NCBI GenBank assembly: GCA_958009055.1
Contig: OY253660.1
Span: 496,001 to 560,000, forward strand
Source: Choricystis sp. odSpoLacu1
Lineage: Eukaryota; Chlorophyta; Trebouxiophyceae
Reading direction: 5' to 3'
DNA length: 64,000 nt
Both the position numbers and the translations under genes were made by a program. Below the pieces are notes generated by a model. That model did no database searches. It was not told the DNA's origin and worked only from the letters and a program-made list of their open reading frames with translations. Below, in pieces: positions 29,716 to 39,142 of the stretch (within the stretch, counting starts at the first letter, position 1; every line of letters starts with the position of its first letter).

Positions 29716-30708
29716 ATGCGTGCAGCGCTGCACGCTGCCCGCCCCCCGGCCCGCGCCCCCCCCCGCCCCCCCCCCCGCGCGCCGCCCCCCCTCCCCACCC
29801 ACCCGCCCCGCGCCCGCCGCCGCCCCCCCCTCCCCCCCCCCCGCGCCGGCGGCCCCGCGGGCGGCGGCGTCGGCTCCAAAGCCAAGTCAAACGGAGGCGC
29901 CGAGGTGGACACCCCGGGCAGGGCGGCGCTCGTCGCGGTCGGCCTCGCCTACGTCGGCCTCGTCCTCTTCCTGCCCGCCGCCAACGTCTTCTACCAAGCC
30001 TTCCGCAACGGGTGCGGACCCTTCTGGGACAATGTGACCGACCCCGACTTCCTGCACGCGGTCAGGATGACGGGGTTGATGGCCGCGATCGCGGTCCCCG
30101 TCAACACGGTGTGGGGCGTCGCGGCGGCGCTGCTGATCGCGCGCTCCGAGTTCCGGGGCAAGGCCACCCTCCTGTCCCTGCTGGACCTCCCCTTCTCCGT
30201 GTCCCCCGTGGTGGCCGGCATGATGCTCGTCCTGCTGTACGGACGGTCTGGCGTGTTTGGCCCCACCCTCGCCGCCGCCGGCGTGCGCGTCCTCTACGCC
30301 GCCCCGGGCATGGTCCTGGCCACCCTGTTCGTCACCCTGCCCTACGTGTGCCGTGAACTGGTGCCCGTGCTGGAGGCGCAGGACTTGGCGGAGGAGGAGG
30401 CCGCGCGCACGCTCGGCGCGTCCTCCTGGGCCGTCTTCACCAACGTGACTCTCCCCTCCATCAAGTGGGGCCTGATGTACGGCATGGTGCTGACCAACGC
30501 GCGTGCCGTGGGCGAGTTTGGGGCGGTGGCAGTCGTGTCGGGCAACATCATTGGGCGGACCCAAACTTTGACCCTGTTCGTCGAGAGTGCTTACAAAGAG
30601 TACAACACGGACGGCGCCTTCGCTGCCGCCGTGCTGCTGTCGTTGCTGGCGTTTGCCACGCTGTATGTGAAGGACCGGCTGGAGCGGGAGCACGGGGACG
30701 AGATTTGA
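29716..30708 (+). CDS. SULP2: Plastid sulfate permease subunit, CysW type (SulP2)
   Basis: 330 residues from the ATG at 29716, following a Pro/Arg/Ala-rich plastid-like leader of ~55 residues. Six hydrophobic segments with the ABC permease core. The cytoplasmic loop is EEEAARTLGASSWAVFTNVTLPSIKWGL, the EAA motif that docks on the ATPase. The ending GEFGAVAVVSGNIIGRTQTL..FVESAYKEYN is that of CysW rather than CysT (which reads GEFGAVIFIAGN). In Chlamydomonas SulP1 and SulP2 are nuclear-encoded inner-envelope subunits that import sulfate with CysA. Expected partners (CysA, CysT, Sbp) are not in this window. Low-complexity C/G runs occur at 29638-29850, so leader length is uncertain. Confidence 0.88.
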   Translation: MRAALHAARPPARAPPRPPPRAPPPLPTHPPRARRRPPLPPPRAGGPAGGGVGSKAKSNGGAEVDTPGRAALVAVGLAYVGLVLFLPAANVFYQAFRNGCGPFWDNVTDPDFLHAVRMTGLMAAIAVPVNTVWGVAAALLIARSEFRGKATLLSLLDLPFSVSPVVAGMMLVLLYGRSGVFGPTLAAAGVRVLYAAPGMVLATLFVTLPYVCRELVPVLEAQDLAEEEAARTLGASSWAVFTNVTLPSIKWGLMYGMVLTNARAVGEFGAVAVVSGNIIGRTQTLTLFVESAYKEYNTDGAFAAAVLLSLLAFATLYVKDRLEREHGDEI

Positions 30709-30894
30709 GGGGAGGAGACGGAAGGAGGAGGGGGCCAAGTGTTGGTGTGTAAAAACTGTTTCCTCTGTCACGTTCTTGTCTGTTGAATTGTCCATCGAAG
30801 AGGCACCCAGCCAGCTCATGCTGTTTCTTTTTCTGGTGGTGGTGGTGTCGGGAGGCGTGCCAACCACGAAAAAACGAACGCCCCCCGAGCCTTC

Positions 30895-30922
30895 TGCAGA
30901 GAAGTGTGCACACTTCTCTGCA
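30895..30922. promoter_or_regulatory. 28-bp perfect palindrome upstream of the CBM20 gene
   Basis: The two 14-bp halves are exact reverse complements with no spacer, centred between 30908 and 30909 on GTGCAC. It ends 38 bp before the ATG at 30960. Flanking bases do not extend it. It may be a regulator site, or may form a stable hairpin in the 5' UTR. Confidence 0.55.
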
Positions 30923-30959
30923 CCGTTCTGTCGTCTGCAGCCCCCCATTTCGCCCCAAA

Positions 30960-31125
30960 ATGCGCCCGCCGCCACCCGCGCGACGGCCCCCCCGTCCAGC
31001 GCCTCCCCGAGCAGCGGGGCCCAGGCACGCTGCAGCCCGGCCGCGCGACCAGCGCGAGCGGCGGCGCGAAGAGACGCTCGCGTTTGGTGAAGCGCTGCCG
31101 CCGAGGCGGGCAGACGGTGAGTTGT

Positions 31126-31156
<31 letters not shown>

Positions 31157-32161
31157 CAGTTGGGGCACCCGTCACGGCCTGACGAGGCGGTGGGGACGGA
31201 GGGGCACGCAAGCGGGTGTGGTTGCGCTGCCCCAGCATGCATTTTTGGCCGACGCTCACGCCCTCGCACCTCTCGCACAGCACCACCCCCGCCCACCACT
31301 ACCACCACCACCCCCGTCCGCCCGGCGCCCCCCTCCCAAGCCGCCGTGGCGCGCGCCGCGCTTCGCGACCACCGAGGCAAGAAGGCTGGCGGCCAAGGCA
31401 AGGCGGCGGCGGCACGTGCAGTCGTTGCCGCCCCAGCGCCCGCCCGCCCGCCCCCCGCCCCCCTCCCCCCGCCCCCGCCCCCCACCCCCACCGTCGCCGT
31501 CACCTTCTCCATTTCCCACCGCGTCGCGTACGGCCAGTCGGTCGCGGTCGTGGGGTCAGCATCTGCCCTGGGTGGCTGGTCCCTTGCCTCCGTCGTCCCT
31601 CTTTCCTGGTCAGACGGCGACGTGTGGCGCGCCACCGTGCCCCTGCCCGCGGGCGCCCTAGTCGAGTACAAGTATGTCGTCATCGACGGCGCCACCGGGG
31701 GCGCGGACGCCTGGCAGCGCGGCAACAACAGTGTGCTGGCTGTCGGCGACCCCTCCGCCCCCTCCTCCTCCTCCTCCCAAACCCTGGAACTGTACGACAA
31801 CTGGGAGGGTGCCCCGGGAGCCGCCGTCGTGGCCCCCGACGGCGTGGCCGGCACGCGGGAAGGGAGGCTGGCAGAGTGGGCGTCCTCCGTCTCCTCCTCC
31901 CTCGCCACCGCGCGCGCCGACTTGAGATCCGCCAGGCTGGAACTGGCGGCCGCCACGTCTGACGCGGCGGCGGCGCGGGCGGAAGCGGAGGAAGTGAAGG
32001 CAGCGTTGGCGGAGGCGGAGGCGGGGCGGGTGGCTGCGGTCGCGGTGGCAGAGGAGTTGCGCTCACACAACGCCGCCCTCGCTGCCCAGCTGGCCGACAA
32101 CACCGCAGCGTTCAAGGCGGCCATGGCTGAGGTGAGCAGGTTGCTGGAGGCTGATGATTGA
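30960..32161 (+). CDS. CBM20 starch-binding coiled-coil protein
   Basis: Exon 1 is 30960-31116 (Arg/Pro-rich, plastid-like). Exon 2 starts at 31281, or at 31236 with an alternative acceptor in the same phase, and ends at 32161; 345 or 360 residues. The CBM20 domain runs from VAVTFSISHRVAYGQSVAVVG through SALGGWSL, VEYKYVVIDG and WQRGNNSVL to LELYDNWEG, with the conserved Trp residues of the starch-binding site. A ~100-residue coiled coil follows (ATARADLRSARLELAAA, EAEEVKAALAEAEAG) to the end. CBM20 plus coiled coil is the layout of plastid starch-granule or pyrenoid-tethering proteins such as Chlamydomonas SAGA1, which is much longer. A non-catalytic starch-binding scaffold is inferred. Confidence 0.8.
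31128..31156. repeat. (GT)n microsatellite at an intron donor
   Basis: GT repeats just downstream of the CBM20 gene's GTGAGTTG donor, within the intron. Confidence 0.8.
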
Positions 32162-32305
32162 TTGTCGTTTGTTCGTGTTTTTTTTTTCCGAGTGTGGTTT
32201 TTGTTAAGAAACGAGTTGCAGAAAAGCGTAAAAAACACTCTTCTCTCTGCCTCTCTCGTCCCCGCATTCTGGCCTGGGGGTGCCACCACACACACCCCTG
32301 CCACC

Positions 32306-33894
32306 ATGCCAGACGACACGCCCCCCCAGCCTGCAGCGGGGTGCGCGTCCCTGGCGCCTCCGCGCGCGCGGCCGGCGGCCCGCGCGTTTGTGCGGCCACA
32401 GGTGAGAGAATGGCAGCGCATTGCGCAAGGGAGGGTAGAGGGTGCGACCTTTGTGTTCGTTAGTACACACACACGCAGGGGAGGCGGGGGAGGGCGCGCG
32501 AGACAAAACAAGCTCAACATGCCCGCCCCCCCCCCCCCCCCGTCCTGTTCCCTCCCCGCAGGTCCCGCCCGACATCGCCACCCACCCCGCTGTCCTGGCC
32601 GCCCTCGCCGCCCTCCCCCCCAACTACGAGTTCGAGCTGCCCAAGACGGTGGCCCGGCTGCGGCGGGAGCGGGCCACGTGGCTGGCGGAGGGTGAAGGCA
32701 GAAGCGAGGCGTCCCGCTTCCGCGTCGCGCTGCAGTTCCCCGAAGGCCTCCTCCTCTTTGCCCTCACCCTGGCCGACGCCCTCGCCGCCTCCGTCCCCTG
32801 CGCCCCCGTCGTGCTGGGGGACGTCGCCTACGGCGCCTGCTGCGTGGACGACCGGGGGGCGCGGGCGGCGGGGGCGGCCGCACTGGTCCACTATGGCCAC
32901 TCGTGCCTCGTCCCCGTCACCGAGACCCGCCTCACCTCCCTCTACGTCTTTGTCGGCGTCGGCATCGATGTCGACCACTTGGTGGGCAGCGTGGCGTTGA
33001 CCTGGCCGCTGGAGGGGGGGGGTGCCACGCCAGAGCAGCGGCCGAGGCTGGCCCTGGCGGGCACCGTGCAGTTTGCGGGCGCGATTGCCGCCGCGTCCGC
33101 CGCCCTCCAGGCCGCGGGCTACCCCCCCCCCATCGTGCCCTCTGTGCGCCCCCTGTCCCCGGGCGAGGTGCTGGGGTGCACAGCCCCCGTGCTGGAGGCG
33201 GGGGGGGGGGGGGGGGGGGACCCCAGGCGCGGACGCCATCGTGTTCATCGCCGACGGGCGGTTCCACATGGAGGCCCTGATGATCGCCAACCCTCGCCTC
33301 CCCGCCTTCCGGTACGATCCCTACGCCCGCACCCTGTTGCGGGAGACGTACGACCATGCGGGCATGCGGGCGGCGCGCGCGGCCGCGGTGCGAGCGGCCG
33401 CGGGTCGCGACGCCTGGGTCCTCGTCCGAGGCACCCTCGGGCGGCAGGGCGCCCCCTCCTCCGTCGCCGCCGTCACAGCCGCCCTCAAGGCAGCCGGCAA
33501 ACCGTACGCCGTCGTCCTGGCGTCCGAGGTGACGCCGGCACGGGTGGCCGCGTTGGCGTCTTCGCACTCGGGAAAAGGCCGGGCGTGGGTCCAGATTGCC
33601 TGCCCCCGCCTCTCCATCGACTGGGGGGACGGGTTTGGGGGGGTGCCTGTGCTGACGCCGTATGAGGCGATGGTGACGCTGGGGGCGGCGCCACCGTGGT
33701 GGAGGAGTGGGGGTGGGGGTGGGGGTGGCGACGCAAGCACCTGCGGCACCGCAGCCTGCGCCTGCGCCACGCCGCCCGACCTGAGTGGCGACCCCAATGA
33801 CGGCGCGTATGCGATGGACTTTTACGCGTCGGAGGGGGGGCCGTGGGGCGCGACGCGTGTGCGGCCGCGGCCGCGCGTGAAGAAGGCGGGGTGA
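32306..33894 (+). CDS. DPH1: Diphthamide biosynthesis protein 1
   Basis: Exon 1 is 32306-32401 and exon 2 runs from 32562. Conserved blocks: NYEFELPKTV, VALQFPEGLL, VLGDVAYGACCVDD, ALVHYGHSCLVP, SPGEVLGCTAP, FIADGRFHMEALMIANP, LVRGTLGRQG, VQIACPRLSIDWG and the end DFYASEGGPWG. Cysteines in GACCVDD, HYGHSC and IACPRLS are candidate ligands of the 4Fe-4S cluster. With DPH2 the enzyme transfers the 3-amino-3-carboxypropyl group of SAM to a His of elongation factor 2. The frame shifts by one at a G20 run (33200-33219), between LEAGGG and GADAIVFIADG. A Gly linker may sit there in truth. About 475 residues. Confidence 0.9.
33200..33219. repeat. Run of 20 G inside DPH1
   Basis: Homopolymer where the DPH1 frame changes by one. 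Its true length decides whether the gene is intact. Confidence 0.85.
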
Positions 33895-34203
33895 AGGAAA
33901 AAGGGACGTAGAGACTGTGTGTCGTATTTGTGCAGTGTTTAGATGTTTTGTGTGAGCATGGTCGTGTCAAAACTTGTGTCGCTGAGAAGAGTCGTGGACT
34001 GGAAGAAAGAGAGAAAAGTCGGAGGACGGCGTGTGTCGAAAGAGAACATTTTTTTCTTGTCCCCGCGCCCTCCAGCGGCCCGTGTCCCTCCTCCTCTCTC
34101 CACTCCCACTGCGTGTGTGTCCTTGCCCTCAAAACCCGCTCGCCCCCTGTCCCACGTTTCCCCTAACTCCCAGCGCTGACAAAAGGGCTGCCTCCCCCAA
34201 ACA
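33895..34203. other. Intergenic, 309 bp
   Basis: Between DPH1 and the second transporter, both plus strand. It includes an AT-richer stretch at 33900-34060 that likely holds the DPH1 3' end and the next promoter. No gene seen. Confidence 0.5.
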
Positions 34204-35858
34204 ATGCGCCCCCTCTCCTCCCTCCTCGGCGGCCGCGACGCGGGCGACACCTCGGGCCCAGGCACACCTGAAGCCACCTCCTGGCTGGCCGCCGCGGAGC
34301 GCGGCGTGGAGAGTGCCGACCACGACTGCGCTGACGCCAACAATGCCGACGCCTCTGCCTCTGCCTGCTCCGACGCGGACGACGCGTCGGACGCCTCCTC
34401 CGTCGACTCCTATGCAGCCGGTGGAGACGTGTCCGCCTCCTCCTCCGTGTTTGTGCTGTGCAACTCGGCGGTGGGGGCGGGCGTGCTGGCGATGCCGCTC
34501 GCTTACTCACGTCTCGGCCTCCTCGGCGGCTTCACCGCGTGCGCCGCCCTGGGCGCCGCCCAGGGGTTCACCCTCTACGTCCTGGTTAAGCTGGCGGAGA
34601 GGTTTCGGGCGCCCACGTATGCGTCGCTGCTGCGCCGCGCGCTGGGGCCGCGCGCGGGGGACGCGCTGTCCGCAATCATCGCCCTCTACCTCACTGCCTC
34701 CTGCTCCGCCTACTGCGTCATTGTGGCGGACTGCTTTGTGCCGCTGCTGGAGGCGGCGGGAGCGCCGGCGAGGGTCGCATCCCGCCCTGCCGTCATTTGC
34801 GCGACGTCCGCGCTCGTCCTGTTCCCGCTCTGCCTGCCGCGCCGCCTGGGCGCCCTCGCCCGCGTGTCCGCGGGCGCGGTGGCCGGCTTCGCCTTTTGTG
34901 TCGTGGCCGTGGTGACTCGCTCCATCGCCACGATCGCGGCCAGGCCACACGCGCAGAGGTGGGCGGGCGTGGTCACAGGCGCGCGCGTCGATGGCGCCGC
35001 CCTCGCCGCCCTGCCCCTCATCGTCTTTGCCCTCAACTGCCACCCCAACATTGTGTCCGTCTTCCACGAGCTGGTGGAGCACCCGGATGTGTTTGGGCTG
35101 GTGCCCGGGTCCTTGGTGGCGGGGCGGGGGCGGCGGCGCCACAATCGTGCGCGCCTCGTCCGACGGCGCGCCCGCCACCCCCCCGCCGCCCCCGCTCCCC
35201 ACGCCTCCTCGGCATGGTCGCCGTCATCGCGGCCGCCTTTGGCATCGTCCTGGCCGGCTACATCGTGGTGGGCGTGTGCGGGTATGCAGCGCACCCAACC
35301 ACCGTGGGTGGCAACATTCTGAACTCGTTCCCCCCGAGCGACAGAGTCATACAAGCCGCGCGCGCTGTCGTCGGCGCCGTCGTCGTCGCCCACTACCCCC
35401 TCAACCAGTTCCCCGCCCGCCTGGGGGCCGACGACTTTGGGCACCACGTGCTGGGCCTGCCGCGGATGGACACAGTGGCGTCGGCGGCATTTGCTGCGTT
35501 TTTTGTGGGTGCGACGTCTGCGGTGGCGCTCGTCGTCACAGACCTGTCCACCATCCTGGCCGCCGTCGGCGGCACCGCCGCCCCCACCATCATCTTCTTT
35601 CTGCCGGGGCTGCTGCTGCTGGATGCCGCCATCCACAAGACGGAGCGGAGGAGGCGGCGGGGCGATGGGGAAGCAGGCACAACGCTGCTCGCGGTTGCCC
35701 ACCCGTCTGATCGCCCCGGTCTGGCTGCCCAGGGCCTCATCTACTCCCCCCGCAAATCGTGGTGGGCGGGGGCGGCCTGCGTGTCGCTGGCGGTGGCGTT
35801 GTGGGGGGTGACGCTGGCGTCCATCATGGCGCCGCCCGGTCGGGGGGGCGAACCGTGA
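34204..35858 (+). CDS. Amino acid transporter (AAAP/SLC38-like), frame-broken
   Basis: The N-terminal ~75 residues are acidic and Ser-rich, then TM1 reads SSSVFVLCNSAVGAGVLAMPLAYSRLG, the AAAP signature. Further helices follow to FALNCHPNIVSVFHELVEHP, typical of SLC38 members. Between 35110 and 35215 the frame changes twice in G- and C-rich runs: a short segment ATIVRASSDGAPATP lies in a second frame, then VAVIAAAFGIVLAGYIVVGV resumes in the third. TM segments continue to a Trp/Ala-rich last helix and TGA at 35858. About 550 residues. The breaks lie in a variable loop, so sequence error is likely. It is a paralogue-level relative of the transporter at 8367-9653. Confidence 0.75.
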
Positions 35859-36092
35859 TGGTGTGTGTGGCGTGTTTTTTTTTGAATCCATTTTTTTGGG
35901 CGACCCCCGTGTTTTTGTTGGTGTTGGTGTTGGTCGTGGCGTGGATGTGAACAGAGTCAGAGAGCGTCGTCGGCGAGGACGCGGCAAAACAGTGCCCCGT
36001 CCGTTGGTGTGTGGGGAGCGGAGACACAAGGCGGTGAGCACCAGAGAGCCCCCCTCACAAAAAATCACTCCCCGACCCCCCTTTTTCTCCCT

Positions 36093-36115
36093 CCCCCCCC
36101 CCCCCCCCCCCCCCC
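36093..36115. repeat. Run of 23 C
   Basis: Homopolymer 22 bp upstream of the KAS gene's proposed start codon; probably in its 5' UTR or promoter. Confidence 0.85.
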
Positions 36116-36137
36116 AGCGCCAGCCGAGCCCCACACA

Positions 36138-38272
36138 ATGCGGGCAGGTGCGTGCTCCACTGCGTTCCCCTCTCCGTTGGTCTAGCCATCGGCGGCCGCG
36201 AGAGGACTGTGGTTCCCCGCGCCAACCGCCGACCACCCCGCCCCCCTCGCCCCCTGCGCTCAAGGCGCCTGGGACGCGGGCGCGGTCGCCCCCTCTGCCC
36301 CCCCTCCTCTCCCCCCGATCTGTGCCCCGCTGGCCTCCCCTTGATGGAGGCGGCTCGCGCTGAGGCGGCGTGGGGTGGGCGGGCGCGGGGGCTGACCACA
36401 AGAGCGCCCCGCTGTGTTTGTTTCCACTCGATTGGAGTCCGCGCTCACTCGCCCCCCTCCCCTCCCCCCTCTTCCCTCCCATCAGGCGCGCCTCCGTCCC
36501 TGGCGCCGTGCGCCAGCGGGCGCTGTGCCAAGGTGTGTGTGAGAGAGTGTGTGTGTGGGAGGCAGGCGAGGGAAAAAGGGAGGACCGTTTTTTTCGACCG
36601 GAGCAACGTGAGCGGCCGCGAGCGTGCCTCCTCGTCCACCCCTCTCTCGCTCTGCCTGCCCTCCCCTCGACCTCCACTCTGCCCGCCCTCTCTTCATCCG
36701 CACACCCTCACACACTTTTCCTTTTTCTATTCCACCCCCCCTCACAGTCCGTCGCCCCCACCCCCCCACGCCGCCCGTCTGTGGCGACCGCGGCCACCAC
36801 CCCCTCCTGCGGCCCGGCCGCCGACCCCGCCCGCCGCGTCGTCATCACGGGCATGGGCGTCGTGTCCTGCCTGGGGCACGACCCCGACACCTTTTACAAC
36901 GCGCTGCTGGCGGGACAGTCGGGGGTTAAAGCAATTGAAGGGTGGGACACGACCGATTTTTCCACCAAGTTTGCGGGCCAGATCCGGGACTTTGATCCCG
37001 GAGTCTACATCGACAAAAAGAATGCGCGCCGCATGGACGACGTGATCAAGGTGAGTGTGAGGGTTTGTGTGTGCGTGGGTTTAGGGTTTTGAACTTTTTT
37101 TTTTTTCAAACTCCAGTTTTAACCACCCCACCCACACACACTCAGTACACCATCGTCGCCGGCAAGAAAGCGCTCGAGGACGCCGGCCTCCCCCACGCTG
37201 CCCCCCTGGACGCGGGGCTGGACGCAGGGAAGTGTGGCATTCTGATCGGGACGGCCATGGGGGGCATGAACACTTTTGCCACTGCGGTCGAGGACCAAGC
37301 CACCAAAGGGTACAGGCGCATGAACCCTTTCTGCATTCCGTTTGCGATCACCAACATGCCGGGCGCGCTGGTGAGTGTGGGATGGAGAGGCTTGTGTGGG
37401 TGTGGGTGTCGCCTTTTTTTTTTCTTTCCTCAACCCACCCCCACCCCACCACCCACCCCCACCAGCTCGCCATGGACACCGGCTTCATGGGCCCCAACTA
37501 CTCGATTTCGACGGCCTGTGCCACGGGCAACTACTGCATTTTGGCCGCGGCCGACCACATCCGCCGCGGCGACGCCGACTTGATGCTCGCCGGCGGCGCC
37601 GACGCCGCCATCATTCCCTCCGGCATCGGCGGCTTTATCGCCTGCAAAGCTCTGTCCAAGCGGAATGCCGCCCCCGAGGCCGCGTCCCGGCCGTGGGACG
37701 CAGACCGCGACGGCTTCGTCATGGGGGAGGGCGCGGGCGTGCTCGTCCTCGAGTCCCTGGCCCACGCCCGCGCCCGGGGCGCCCCCATCCTGGCCGAGTT
37801 CGCGGGCGGCGCGGTCGGCTGCGACGCCCACCACATGACGGAGCCGCGGCCCGATGGGGCTGGCGTCGCCGCGTGCATCACGCAGGCCCTCGCCAACTGC
37901 GGCATCCCCGCCGACGCCGTCAACTATGTCAACGCGCACGCGACGTCGACGCCGGCGGGGGATGTGGCCGAGTTCAAGGCGATCACGAGCGCGATTCCGT
38001 CCAAGCTGATGCGCATGAATGGGACCAAGTCGATGATCGGCCACCTGCTCGGCGCGGCGGGCGCGGTGGAGGCTGTCGCCACCGTCCAAGCCATCCGCAC
38101 CGGCAAGCTGCACCCCACGCTCAACCTGTCCACACCGTCGGAAGGGGTCAACGCCGACCTGATTGTGGGAGGCGGGGGCCCTCTTTCGATGGACGTCCAA
38201 GTCGCCCTCTCCAACTCTTTCGGGTTTGGGGGGCACAACTCGTCCATCGTGTTCACCAAGTTTGTGGAGTGA
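36138..38272 (+). CDS. KASII: 3-oxoacyl-ACP synthase II/I (KAS), plastid
   Basis: Exons 36138-36147 (10 nt), 36486-36532, 36748-37050, 37146-37370 and 37466-38272 give 463 residues. The first two tiny exons encode a short leader (MRAG|APPSLAPCASGRC) and are inferred from phase and splice sites. The enzyme starts RRVVITGMGVVSCLGHD. Catalytic residues are Cys213 in STACATG, His353 in NAHATSTPAGD and His388 in SMIGHLLGAAGA, with Lys383 before it. NSFGFGGHNSS closes the fold. KAS II extends C16-ACP to C18 in plastids; KAS I handles shorter chains. The two are hard to separate by eye, and the AIEGWDTTDFSTKFAGQI block fits either. Confidence 0.9.
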
Positions 38273-39142
38273 GAGGGTGGTGTGTGGGGGAATGGTGTGT
38301 GTGGGTTGATGTCTGAGAGAGCGAGCGCGAAAAACAAAAAAAAATCCCGAGGGCCTTTGTGTATCGAGAGCGAGTGATGTGTGTGAGAGCAAGTGCGTGT
38401 TGTGTGTGGTCGCGTGTGTGCGACGTCTTGTGCGCGAGGTGGTTACGAGAGGGAGCAAAAAACCAAGCCAACCGACCGCACACAACTCTCTTCGCCGTTT
38501 TCTTTGTGTCCCTCTCCAGGGAGTGCTCTCGCGTGATAGTTTCCCCCCGCCCTCGGGCTTTTGTGCTTGGGGCAGGGCTACGTGCACCCACGTGCCCTTG
38601 CGCCCACCAACCGTCGGCGCGGGTCGCGCCCACGCGTGAGAAACCCGCACAATTTTGGTAAGCATGGGAGGGGGAAAGAGGCCCGGCTTCACTCCCAAGC
38701 CTGCCGTCGCCGTGCCGCCTTCCTCCCCCGGTCTCCGCCTGTCAGTGGCGTCTATACAGTGCGATGAGGCAGGACTGACGCTGTGGCGGCGTGTGGTGGG
38801 GGGGTGGGTGGGCGCAGGAGGCGGAATCGCACGCTCACCGCAACCCGCCGTGCGTCCGCGTGTCGACGTTGCGCTGGCTTCGCCGACCTTCCTGGCCACC
38901 GGGTTTTTGGGCGCACCCTCCTTCTCGCCACGCGCATTGGAGGTCACACCCACTGCGCAGTGTGTGCTGGGGGCGGGGTCAGCGCCGTCGGCCGGCGTCT
39001 GTGGCTCGCAGCATGGGGGGGGCAGCGCCCCGGCCGCGCCTGCAGCCTTTCGACCCCCCCCCCCCTCGCGCCTTGTTCCCGCCCTTGTTCTCTCCACAGC
39101 GTGACGACCACCTCTCTCTCCACACGCCACACACACCACTCC
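38273..39142. other. Intergenic, 870 bp, no supported gene
   Basis: Begins with GT-rich and A-rich sequence after KAS (likely 3' UTR), then becomes GC-rich. An open frame at 38664-39104 (146 codons, Ala/Pro-rich) has no recognisable domain and could arise by chance in GC-rich DNA. The promoter of the DUF1349 gene should lie here. Confidence 0.45.

Noticed and set aside
29887..32520. 877-codon open frame on the minus strand
   Set aside because: It runs antisense to SulP2 and the CBM20 gene, is low-complexity, and arises because GC-rich coding DNA has few stops. No domain is visible.
38664..39104. 146-codon plus-strand frame in the gap after KAS
   Set aside because: Ala/Pro-rich, no domain, no splice links to neighbours; expected by chance at this GC content.
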